NCBI RefSeq assembly: GCF_030272615.1
Contig: NC_081414.1
Coordinates: 765,001-829,000 of the forward strand
DNA length: 64,000 nucleotides
Direction of reading: 5' to 3'
From: Cryptomeria japonica
Taxonomy: Eukaryota; Streptophyta; Pinopsida; Cupressales; Cupressaceae
Shown: positions 23,407-33,551 of the stretch, in pieces
How the letters are laid out: each line of letters begins with the position of its first letter
Position numbering within the stretch: position 1 is the first letter of the stretch
Notes under the pieces: model-generated
Databases searched by the model: none
What the model saw: the letters and a program-made list of their open reading frames with translations, nothing else
What the model was told of the DNA's origin: nothing
Made by a program: the position numbers and the translations under genes

Positions 23407-24571
23407 TGTTGGCATTTTTAATGATTATATTGTGATTGTCATTGATGGACACATACTTGCTATGAGATCACTTTTATATGCATGAGTTACGCTCAACCGA
23501 CAATTGTTCCCAACTTGTATGATGCATTATAGTCTTTAGACTATCGGTGTTTTGCAAAATGTGTTCACCGGTCTGAAGCGGTATGAAGACCCCAAGCGGT
23601 TCGAGGATCTCAAGCGGTACGAGGGATGAAAGTGGAAAAACACATATTTCCCAGTCTTCATTTTTGTCAAACCGGCAATCAGTATTTTGTATGAACTGGT
23701 AATACTCTATGATGAGTTTCCAACCGACATTTTGTGATGAGTTACCATCCACCGATTGTTTGGCGGTGCCGACACTTTAACAGTGCTTTTTGTGTCATGT
23801 TACAGAATGTCTACATGCATTGAACCTAGGAAATTGTAATCTAATCCTATTGGACTGACATGAAATCAGATTCCTTTATAAGGACATCATGTCTAGGGTT
23901 TTAAGTTGTTGCTAGGGTTTAAGGTGGTTGAAGAGTTTTTATAAGAAAAATACAGAAGAGAAGTTTAGGTTTGTGAGAAGAGGCAGAGAGAGTGAATGTG
24001 TGGAAGACTAAAGTAATGTTGGAATGCATTAGGAATGAGCTATCAAGGATCTAACCAAGCAATCTATGCTATTTGCTAGATCACTCACTTGTTGATTACT
24101 CACATCTTCGACAAGTCTGAAGCCCTTAACCGGGTAGGCCCAAAAGCCTTTTGTAAATCCTCTAACAAGGTGGTTTCACATCTGTGGATCTAAAATCCTC
24201 TAGCAAGGTAGTCCTTAACTAGACTTATCTCCTAACAAAGATTGAGATTCCTAACAAGATCTATTATGGTAAAGAAAATTGTATTACCTTAACTAGTTTG
24301 ACCTTAACTAGTCTGGTTCCTATTCTACTGATAGTTACTTGTGAGTTGTATCTCACCGTGGTTTTTCCCATTTGGGTTTCCACATCAAAATCTCTTGTGT
24401 TATGGTGTTTGTGCTTCTGAGGGTGAATGCATTATTTGCTATTTGGTTTGCATGTGTGCTAACCAGTTTGTCTGCTAAACTATTTTACTGGTTTATTGGT
24501 AGTCTAGTAAAGTGTTTAAGTATAGTGATTTTTGGCATACTAATTCACCCCCCCCCTCTTAGTATTCATCA
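23407..24571 (+). repeat. LTR A3 (3')
   Basis: TGTTGGC...CATCA followed immediately by the TSD AGAAT. Two copies of the 14-bp GACCTTAACTAGT-type unit; poly-C run of 9. Many ACCGGT sites of A1 appear here as ACTAGT, ACTGGT or ACCAGT, the signature of CpG decay. Confidence 0.9.
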
Positions 24572-24576
24572 AGAAT

Positions 24577-25660
24577 GAACTTGCAGAGGCAATTAGAGGT
24601 CTTATAGCATGAATGGAAACAATGGAGATGGCTCAGAGAAGAGGAGACCATGGAGAATATTAGTGAATATGAGGAAGAGTATATTGTTGAATGAAGATAG
24701 AAAGTGGATTAGCCAAGGCTTTATTTGGTAGAGGAGAGGTTCATCAAGGCTACCACCAAGATAAACTCTAAGCTTTGATTTGATGATCGAAACTTCAAAG
24801 GTGGTTTAAATGCAAAGGAGTTGTTCAATTGGATTGGTCAAATGGGAAAATAATCTGAGTATGAAAACAAAACAAAATATCAGAAGGTCAAGTATACACA
24901 CACAAACTAAAGTGGCACACATCCCTATGGTGGGATCACCTAGAAATAGATAGGAAACAAAGAGAAATGATTAAATTATATTGTGGGATTGAATGGTGAC
25001 AAAAATCAAATCAATATTTTTTCCCAAAAGCTATCAAATTTGTTTGTTTAAGAAAATCCAAAAATTGAAGCAAAAGGATCTAGTAGTATTGAGGAGTACA
25101 TCAAAGAGTTTTACTAGTCAAACATAAGAGTTGATCATGTCAAAGATGATACCAAAGAAGTTTCAAGATATTTGAATGGTGTATGCCTATCCATCTAAGA
25201 TGAAATAAGTCTAATTAATATGCATATCATGGAAGAGGCATACTATATTCCTTGAAGGAAAAAGAGAAAATCAGTAGGAAGCAACAAAATTAATCTTGGG
25301 ATAGAGGCAAATTTTCACATGGAAGAGGACAAAAAGTCAATGGTAGAGGCTATCAAGGAAGGAAATAAGAAGAAATCACATCGAGTGCAAGAACACAAGA
25401 AGATAAATGAATAAGAGACCTCCATAGAGGAAGAGGAAACTACTCTCATAGAAGAGGATCATTTGGAAGAGGTAGAGAAAGAATTTTAAACAATACATGT
25501 TTTCAATCTAGAAAAATGAGACGGTGGGCATTTGAATGTCCAAAATTATAGAACGATGGAGGTAGAGGAAAGGAGGAAAGAGCACATGTAGAACAAGATG
25601 AAAATGAAAAGGAGGCCACAAAAAATCATGACAAAGACCCCTAAGATGGAGAATTATTGA
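24577..25660 (+). pseudogene. Element E gag remnant (Ty3/gypsy)
   Basis: Decayed gag of a Ty3/gypsy retrotransposon, which would form the particle shell and bind RNA. Conceptual translation is broken by many stops. It keeps a plausible order: a Glu-rich N-terminus continuing from 10151-10200, a region with the FNWIGQM string near 24820, a Glu/Lys-rich middle, and a possible degraded nucleic-acid-binding segment near 25490-25540. The assignment rests mainly on position directly upstream of recognisable gypsy protease and RT in the same orientation. No intact zinc knuckle is visible. Non-functional. Confidence 0.45.
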
Positions 25661-25741
25661 TGTTGCAGAGTTTTTTTGAATCCAAAAATGGAGAAAATGG
25701 ACCCAATTCAAAAATAAAAATGATTTTGAAAAAGGTGCAAG

Positions 25742-26100
25742 GTGAATGAATTTTTTTGCAAAGTCAGTGTGGAAAGTAGTATTACCACTAATATTCTATT
25801 TGAGGAGATGGTGAGAAAGCTGAAATTGAAAAAAATCAAGCATCTTGACCTGCATAGAGTCTTGTGGTTGCAAATGGAGCATTACTTGGTGAATGAACAA
25901 TGGTTGGTGAGTTTTAAAATTGGAAACTACAATGATGAAGTAATGTGTGAAATAATACAAATGGATGCGTATCATATTCTCTTAGGTAGACCATAGAAAT
26001 TTGATAGGTAAGATATTCATGATGGCCAATTGAATATATATGTAATCAAGGATATAAAAATGTACATCTTGAACCCATTAAAGAAAAATGAAGATGGGAG
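25742..26100 (+). pseudogene. Element E aspartic-protease region (Ty3/gypsy)
   Basis: The frame contains VSVESSITTNILFEEMV, then ...AYHILLGRP and HDGQLNIYVIKD. This is the usual layout of the gypsy retropepsin-like region, where an active-site segment (normally D-S/T-G; here the acid position reads V-E-S-S) leads to the conserved ILLGRPW block near 25970-25995 and then the linker to RT. A TAG follows the RP, where Trp is usual. Family knowledge: the enzyme processes the Gag-Pol polyprotein. This copy has a degenerate active site and stops. A further open stretch, 26030-26401, is the protease-RT linker. Confidence 0.6.
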
Positions 26101-26394
26101 TGAAGATAAAACAAAGGTATGTTTGGTTTCTATAAAGATTTTTGAGAGAATTCAAAAGGGAGAAATCATGGTTGCCATAGTTTCTAAGTTTGTAATAGTT
26201 GGGGCAGTAAAGAAAAATGATGAAATACCAAAGGAAGTAGAAGAGATTTTGGAGGAGTATGCAAAAATGCTGATGAAGGAGTTGCTTGATGGATTTCCAC
26301 CCACGATAAGTATTAGTAATTGTATGGATTTGACCTCCAGTGCAAGTTTTCCAAATATGACACCACATAGGATTTTACCAAAGGAGAATGAAGA

Positions 26395-26766
26395 TAAATA
26401 GGCAAGTGCAAGAGTTCCTTGATAAAGTGCTGATTAGAGAAAGTTTAAGTCTATGTGTTGTTCCAATAGTGTTGGCACCAAAAAATGATGAAGATTGGTG
26501 AATGTGTATTGATTCAAGAGAAATAAATAAGATAACCATCAAATACTAGTTTCCTTTGCCACAAATGGATGATATGATGAATTGTTTGAGTGGAGCCAAA
26601 TACTTCACTTAAATTGATTCAAAAAGTAGGTAGCATAAAATAAGGATAAGAGAGGGGGATGAATGGAGGACTATGTTGAAGACCGAAGATGAATTGCATG
26701 AATGGTTCGTGATGTTATTTGGATTGACAATTGCATCCATTACTTTCATGAGGTTGATGAATGGAG
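26395..26766 (+). pseudogene. Element E reverse transcriptase, N-terminal half (split by B)
   Basis: Recognisable Ty3/gypsy RT blocks in order: a VPIVLAPK-type block with CIDSREINKITIKY (fingers), FPLPQMDDM, then AKYFT-IDSKS--HKIRI (palm), EWRTMLKT and [17 protein letters not shown]. Translation stops at TSD TGGAG, where element B is inserted. The text continues at 34717 with -LKAYLGKFVIVYLDDIL. Several nonsense codons are present, for example where Trp is expected after NDED. It would have copied element RNA into cDNA; it is dead both by stops and by an 8-kb insertion. Confidence 0.85.
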
Positions 26767-27938
26767 TGTTACTACTTACTAAGTTGCCATTAGTTTTATG
26801 TCCAAAGTCATTCTATATACTCTAGTCGGTTACTACTACCGAAATATTCAGTCGGTAAGCACAGAGCAGTCAGTTATAGAAGAAAGTAGTCATAGAGCCT
26901 AGGATACACCGAGCTATCTACCGAGTAACACTCTATGTCTACTGAGCAGCAAAAATGATATATCGAGTGAACACTCACTGAGTGAAACGTGCTACCAGAT
27001 TCATTGAACCTAGACACACATGGGAAACGTGTTACAAGATCGAGGAACTAAGAACCGTTATCACATTGGAAATTGCACTTAAATATTTTGTATGATTTTG
27101 AGGTCATCTATCCAATGAAATATTTTGTATGGTTATTCATTCGATAAATCCTGTTTGTAAGATCGAAGCAATGAACAGATCACCGACATAAGAGATCTAT
27201 TTATCCAACATGGATTAAGGATAAAAACATGAGATACAGAGGCATATGATGCAAGACATATGTGATAGATAAGGAAGCACTGAGTAATGCATCTGTCAGA
27301 GACACAAAGGTCACTGAGAAGGATTTTAGAGAACAATCAAGGAACAAACTAAACATAAGGGTTTACCGAGTTAATCTATGGGTTACTGAGGTATGCTATA
27401 AGCAAGGTAATCTCATTTTGAGCACATAGAATTTGATATAACATTTCAGATGTGAAGTTGCAGATATTTGTAAAGATTTTATTGTAATATTTTGAGTTGT
27501 AAGAGAAACCTTTAACAGGGTAAAAGACTCTAACAAAGTTTATAAATTGTAAAGCCTTTAACTAGGTGCAACATTTAGAATAAGTGTTGTAAAATCCTTT
27601 AGCAAGGTAGATCTAATGATCTTGATACTCCTAACAGGGTAAGCTATCAGAAATAGCTAAACATGTAGCTCTAACCGAGCAACCTTTATTATTGCAGTAG
27701 TGAAGTTGTGGGTGCCATCCCCACTGCAGTTTTTCTCTAACCAAGAGTTTCTATGTAACCAAAATATGTGTTATGGAATGAATCATGTATGATTGTTATT
27801 TATTTGTTTTAGCTTTATGTTATGTTACAACAGTTTTTGGTTTATGCATAATAGTAAAGTTATTGTTGAAGAAAGGATTTGAAGTATTGATTCACCCCTC
27901 CCCTCTTAGTACATTAGCTTTCCATATTGGGCCTAACA
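26767..27938 (+). repeat. LTR B1 (5')
   Basis: TGTTACTACT...CCTAACA, 1,172 bp. Contains CTTTAACAGGGT / CTCTAACAAAGT / TTTAGCAAGGT modules at 27510-27640 and TTCACCCCTCCCCTCTTAGT near 27891, both resembling LTR A. Confidence 0.9.
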
Positions 27939-27940
27939 AT

Positions 27941-27952
27941 TGGTATCAGGGC
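27941..27952 (+). other. Primer-binding site of element B
   Basis: TGGTATCAGGGC, an initiator-Met type PBS with one difference from element A, 2 bp after LTR B1. Confidence 0.8.
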
Positions 27953-28000
27953 TTCAATCTTGGAAAAGGGATTAACAGCCTAAAGAAAAAGATCTTCTGA

Positions 28001-29272
28001 ATGGAAGGCTATAAACAATCTCAGAGAATTGTGTATCTGCAAGAAGAGTTGGATCATGCTAATCAAGTGATTGCAGACATTCAAAGACAAATGCAAAAAT
28101 CGTTGAAAGTTAGAAGAAGATTATCTGATGATTTGCAGGACTCTCAAGAGTTAGTGGAACAAATTGAAACATCATTTGAGAACAGTATATCTGAAGAGAC
28201 TGAAGAAATGATTGAAGAATTGAAGGAAAAGAACAAAGCATTGACTGATCAACTAAAAGCAATGAAAAGAGGACATGAACATTTTAGCACAAAGATGACT
28301 GAAAATCTTGATGCATTGAGGACAACCGAGGGTAAAGTAAGAGATCTAGAAAGAGAAAAACAACAGCTTGAAGCATTAGTATTTGAAAAGAATGATGAAA
28401 TCACAAGGTTGATTGGGATTCAACAAAATCTGTCAGATCAATTGAGTTATGCACATCATGAAGAAAATCTGAAAGATGATGAGAAGCAAGCATTGAAACT
28501 TGAAGTATCAAGGTTGATCGATGAACTTGAAACAAAGAAGAAATCCAAAGAAACACTGGAAACGAGTTATGAAGCATCAAAGATGTTGGATGAGCAACTG
28601 AATACAAAAAGACCCAACAAAGTTGCAGGACTCGGTTACAAAGGAAAAGACTCTACCGAGAAGGGAATCCACACTACTGAGAGAGGAGAATCATCAAAGC
28701 AAGCTAGAAACAAGAAGAACATCAAAGGAAAGAAACCTATTTGCAACTACTATGGAAAACAAGGACATACTGCTAATATGTGCAAAATCATAAAAGGTAA
28801 GCAACCGAATGTCACTAGGTCTAATGGTTATTGTCACAATTACAATAAATATGGTCACACATCTAACCAATGTAGGACAAAGTCTGCTAGTAATTATCAG
28901 AAGGCAAAATTCAAAGGATTTTGTAAAAACTACAATAGATATGGACATAGTACCGAGAAGTGTTGATTTAAGCAAAAGAAATATATGTGGTCTACACACC
29001 GAGCAAATACTAGAGGCTACCAAACTCACATAGGTCCTAACCAACAATATTCTGCAGTACCATGGGATTACAATACAAGGATATGCTGTGAATGGTGTGG
29101 AAGATATGGACATATAAGTGCCAACTACTTTATAAGGTTTGTAATGAACAACCGAAGATCATGGAGAAATCCTGGTATGGCATGTTTACATTGTCACAAA
29201 GTTGGACACTTGGCTAGAGATTGTAGAGATCAACCTAGAGGAGACACTGAGGAAATAAAAGGCAAATTATAG
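28001..29272 (+). pseudogene. B ORF1: coiled-coil / zinc-knuckle gag-like protein
   Basis: 424 codons from ATG 28001 to TAG 29270, with one internal TGA at 28964-28966. Residues 1-215 are a long coiled coil rich in Glu, Gln, Lys and Leu. A basic linker follows (SSKQARNKKNIKGKK). Five CCHC-like knuckles start near residues 247, 277, 307, 363 and 396. In the first three the second zinc cysteine is Tyr (CNYYGKQGH, CHNYNKYGH, CKNYNRYGH). The fourth keeps CEWCGRYGH but lacks the last Cys. The fifth is complete (CLHCHKVGHLARDC). TGT-to-TAT is a G-to-A change of the kind expected from cytosine methylation decay. Same role and layout as A ORF1; nearly intact apart from one stop. Confidence 0.85.
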
Positions 29273-29867
29273 ATGATTTGGAAAAAGAAGGAAATTGTGT
29301 CAAATGAACAAAGCACCTTATCTACCGAGTTAGGTGCACCTATTCCAAATTAATTGGTAAAGGTATGAAGGGACTGCATTCTCTCAAAGATTAAATCTTA
29401 ACAGTTCCTATTTTATTATGTACTTAATTCAAAATCTACATAACTAAAGATGCATTAGGAAATTTGAGATTTTATCAAGTCTTTTGGAAGCCTGTCTAGT
29501 CAGTAAATACAGGAAGTTTGGCTACTCGATAAAAGCATAAAAAGTAAGGAGAACCGAGTGCATTTAATGTTTTCTGACCTAACTGCATGAAGCCCGATAA
29601 GGTATATTGTGTACTTAAAGCTTTTACGCGGTCATTTTACACTTACCAAGTTTTCAAGAAAGCAGAGCAAAGCGATTCAAAGGCGATCAAACCTCCTCCG
29701 AAGCGAAATTCAAGGTATTTACATCAATCACAACGCATTGTCAAGCTAGTTTACCGATCATATTAGTTGTGAATATCTGTTTTAAATTTGCTAAGTGGAA
29801 AGCGTCTGCCGTTTAAAAGTTTTTAAACCCTAAGGATCTTTTGTTAAGTGATTACTTGAAATCTGTA
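29273..29867 (+). promoter_or_regulatory. B ORF1-ORF2 intergenic leader
   Basis: About 600 bp without ORF. Near 29655-29690 it contains AAGCAGAGCAAAGCGATTC and then GAAGCGAAATTCAAGGTATTT, which resemble the A leader (GTGCAGAGCGAAGG...GCGATTC; TTTGCGAAGGTATTT). Because little else outside the ORFs is alike between A and B, this is a candidate regulatory or splice-donor element (AAG/GTATTT). Confidence 0.35.
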
Positions 29868-32800
29868 ATGGCACCTAAGATCTAGAAGCCCGTTGTTGTT
29901 GAGAACATTGAAAAGCCCTCACTGAAATACTCTCTAACTCCCAAAGTAGCATCTGAACCGGATGATAAAACTGCATTTTCACTCATTCTGGATAAGGTTT
30001 TACTAGTTGAGGATGTCAGATTCTTCACTAAGTGTCGTGTTGAGGAACTAGGTCATGTTGAAATCAAGGACACATATGATGAATTGTGTATCGATGGGAA
30101 ATTGGATAGCAAGTATGAACATATTAAAATCAAGGGATTGACCGAAGCCCTAACCTATCCTCATGTATTCAAACCCCAATGGGTCAAGTTTGTTCTAAGT
30201 AGAGTTCATGATGATTTCATGTGGTTAGAGGAGCAACCATTCAAGATCACCAAGGAAATTATTCATTTGATCACCGGTTACCCTATTTTTGATCATGCCC
30301 GAGCTCAGAAAATGATATCACAAAAGGAATTAATCACTTTAACCGGAGTTGAATCTGATTGTAGAGGACTGAAATTGAACAATGTGATAGATGCAGAGCT
30401 GAAGTTTGCCATTAGAGTAATAGGTTATTGTTTTTTTCAATCGGCAAGGGAAAACAATGTACCCTATGTAGCAGTCGATTTAGCATATAAAATTGTGAAG
30501 AAAGGAATGAAAATTGATCTATGTGAAGTATTGTTGAAAAACCTGTTTGAGAATCTAAACACCATAAGGAAGCCGAAGAAGAGCAACTCGGCTAACACAC
30601 TGAAGTTTGGATCACTTTTGGTATGCATGTTTTTCTATTTTGAGAAATTCTTTCCATCAGTCGGTAATGTAGTTTGGGAGCTACACCGACCAATCACCTA
30701 TCAAATCAATGACTTCATAAAAAAGCTAGGTGATAACTTTAATGATATTATGGATGATTACTTTAGCAAGTTTTAAGAAAATATGCATAACAGGTATAGG
30801 ATTCCACCAAAGTTAGTGGAGAAATACAAGGATGACATATGCTTTGAAGTGGACACCGACTACTGCTATGTCAATGCTGTGGAGCCGAGAACTCAATATT
30901 TGCCACCTATGGGTTATGAGATTGATTTTGACATCACACAACAATAGATAGATGCTTTTCTTACATTACCAAGGCATGCTACCAAGCTAAGATACGGTAC
31001 ATTTGAAGAAGTTAAAGAGAAAGTTAAGCTGAGCATTGTAGTACCAAAGGCTACAAGGAAAGCAACAAAAATGATCAAGGCATTAATAGAGAAATTTAGA
31101 GAAGGTTCTTCCTCCACACCTGTCAAGGGCACTCTAGTCATCACCGAGGAGGAATCTGAAGCCCAGGAGGCAGCTATTACATTGAGCACCGAGTTGCCTA
31201 AAGGGAAAGTTCTGAAAAGGAAGAAACAAGATACATCAAAGGTATCACCGACTCCTTCAGTAAAGCGCCCAAACACAAGATCATCTACAACATCACTGAG
31301 TAAGAAACCAAAGAATGTTGTCGCACCAAAGGTAACAAAAACTTATAAGAAATCTACTCGGAGACTCATTTTGACTAAAGAGTCCAGTGACACCGAATCT
31401 GAAGACAAAAGTAAATTTCAGATTGTCAAGAGTAAAAAGGAAGATGTACATAGTGTTGATAATTTTTGTGCTAATCTGAAGCAATATGGTGGATTTGGAT
31501 CATTTAGATATGTTAAGTATGAATCTAGAAATGATGCAGAAAAGAGACAAATTGAAGAAGCTATAATCTGCACTCTTTTGAAATTCCAATTGGTCCCACT
31601 GGAAGTAACTAATTCTCTTCCAAAAGAATTGTATTCACATATTGATAACAGGTGGACATATGCCATGGACTCAGAAAAGTAGATGAGAGAAAGAAGTCTG
31701 GTACATCTCTTTCCAGACATGTCGGTAGATGAGATCACTAAACATCTGAAAAACTACCACAAAAACTTCCTAGTCAAGCAAAGAGCCTTGAAATTGATGA
31801 ATGGCCTTTATCTAGATGTAGAGAATGAGACCAAGGAAAAATGGCAGGAAATCTTTCGAATTAAGAATGCTGGTGAACAAGCTGAAGTTGAAATAGTTGA
31901 TGTCACTGAGCAAGATCCTGATATCACTGAGCAAGACCCTGCTGACACTATACAAATTGATGAGGATATCATGGACACAGAGGCACCAGAATAGGAAATG
32001 ATAGAAGGGAATGCTTATGCCAAACTGGTATCTAGTGAGTCAGTTTTGGAACAAGTTCAGCCCTATCCTCCGGTCACTCAGCCTATTTCAACTGAGGCCC
32101 CTTAGGATACTGAACAAGTAACAGAGGGTCACAAGTCTACCAAAGGAGAATCTACTTCTCAGGCCACTGGGGAATAGACTTCCCAAGCTCCTTCTAGCAC
32201 TGAAAATGTTACAACCAAGACACTAAGCACAGAGGCACCAAAGGACACTACAGAGGCTAAAGAAACCGACCAATGTGTTGCCTCTACCGAGCAACCTACC
32301 GAGGGTCAAGAAGCCTCCCAAGCCATTGTATTAGTTCAACTAGTGAAAACTAAAGAAAAGAAAATGAAAAAGCATAATTTCAAATTAGATTTGTCAAAAC
32401 CAATAGTGTTGCCAAATGTAGACATCTCCAAATTAAAAGGGCAAGCACTCCTTGAATTCGGTGAACTATGCAAGGCCAAAGCCGAATAGGAAAAACAAAT
32501 GGCTATTCAAAAGAAAAACAAAGTACTTTAGAAGGTGAAAGCACTATTAATAGATATGCTACCTGAAGCTACAGTGTCAAAAGATGCAGCCATCCATATT
32601 CAACTGGATGATCTCCTAACTAAAATAGAGACATCTGGAGTAGACGCATCTGAATATTTGAGCAAGTTAAAGGACAAAGAGCTCACTGCAAAAGTGATTG
32701 AAGAGGTACAGAAAGCTATTGCTGTTGGCAAAGTAAAACTTGTCAAATTTATTGCTGAGTTGTCCCCTCAACTCAAGAATATTCTTTATTTATTTCGGAA

Positions 32801-33239
32801 ACTCTGTACATTCTCTTTATTCATTAAAGATATCAAAAATAAAATAGAAGTGATTGAGAAAGAGATCACCGATCTCTCAAATAAGTTGACCACTGAGCCA
32901 AATTCTATTCATCATTTCTATACAAAGTTACAAAAGCTCATGGCTCAACAATTGGAACTTAGGAATGAAGAGCACCAAATAAGGATGGACATTATGACTC
33001 TTCAAACCTTATTCATTCCACACTTGTCCTCTGTCCAAGAGCAGATCAACAAGGCTACCTCCCTATCCACTCAGCCAGAGGGAAGCACCTTAGATGGACT
33101 AATTTCACTATTAGCTGACATTACAACTCAGAATTCACTCATGGATAGTGTCAAGGATGCCCTCTCTGCCACTCTCACCGATGCACAGACAAAATATAAA
33201 TCCATTTTTGACCAGTTGCCTCCACCAGATGGTAACTAA
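29868..33239 (+). pseudogene. B ORF2: unrecognised 1,124-codon protein, relative of A ORF2
   Basis: One frame from ATG 29868 to TAA 33237 with stops at 29883, 30774, 30945, 31680, 31992 and several more to 32530, many of them TAG or TAA likely from CAG or CAA. Block 1: FVLSRVHDDFMWLE, EIIHLITGYP, LITLTGVESDCRGLKLNN, RVIGYCFFQSA, LKFGSLLVCMFFYFEKFFP, then RPITYQI. Block 2 (31480-31800): KRQIEEAIICTLL, LYSHIDNRWTYAM, MRERSLVHLFPDM. A Thr/Glu-rich linker (31880-32330) replaces the Lys/Glu helix of A. Block 3: open from 32535, helical, with TLFIPHLSSVQEQ matching the A string around QPHLF. It has no known enzyme motif. Its conservation with A over all three blocks implies past selection on the protein. 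Confidence 0.75.
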
Positions 33240-33551
33240 GTTTTGATGTTTGTCAAAAAGGGGGAGTATAGCTAAAGTATCAAAGGGGGAGTGTAGTATA
33301 CATGGGGAGTATACCGAGCAGTGAACCGAGCAGTGACAACCGAGAAGTTAATACAGAATATTGATCACAGTGCATGCATAATCAAAGTTTTGCACAGTAT
33401 ATTGATAAGGGGAGTATATCTAAATATACTATTTTATTGACAAATGTATATACTGTCTGATTAGTCAAATTTTGTAAAGTATATAGATTTTTGAGTTATG
33501 ACTTTGAAAGAAGTTTTGTCAAACATCTCAACTAATGTCAAAAGGGGAGAT
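33240..33551 (+). other. B 3' region and polypurine tract
   Basis: Contains AAAAGGGGGAGTATAG near 33256 and AAAGGGGGAGTGTAG near 33280 (PPT-like), and the terminal PPT AAAAGGGGAGA at 33540-33550 before LTR B2. Confidence 0.75.

Larger units (their letters stand above)
10201..24571 (+). mobile_element. Complex A: LTR-internal-LTR-internal-LTR, TSD AGAAT
   Basis: Three direct LTR copies (10201-11377, 16825-17949, 23407-24571) alternate with two homologous internal regions. One 5-bp repeat, AGAAT, flanks the whole (10196-10200 and 24572-24576). Each internal region has a tRNA-iMet PBS, a gag-like ORF1, a long ORF2 and a polypurine tract AAAGGGGGAGA. No protease, RT, RNase H or integrase is present. 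PBS, LTR U5 text (ATTCACCCCCC-TCTTAGT) and PPT style suggest a Ty1/copia lineage, probably SIRE/Maximus-like (inference). A single TSD with a shared middle LTR indicates unequal recombination between LTRs after one insertion, not two insertions. Confidence 0.9.

Noticed and set aside
28001-29272. Host myosin-like or tropomyosin-like coiled-coil gene
   Set aside because: It lies between a PBS and a second element ORF inside LTRs and ends in retroviral-type zinc knuckles.
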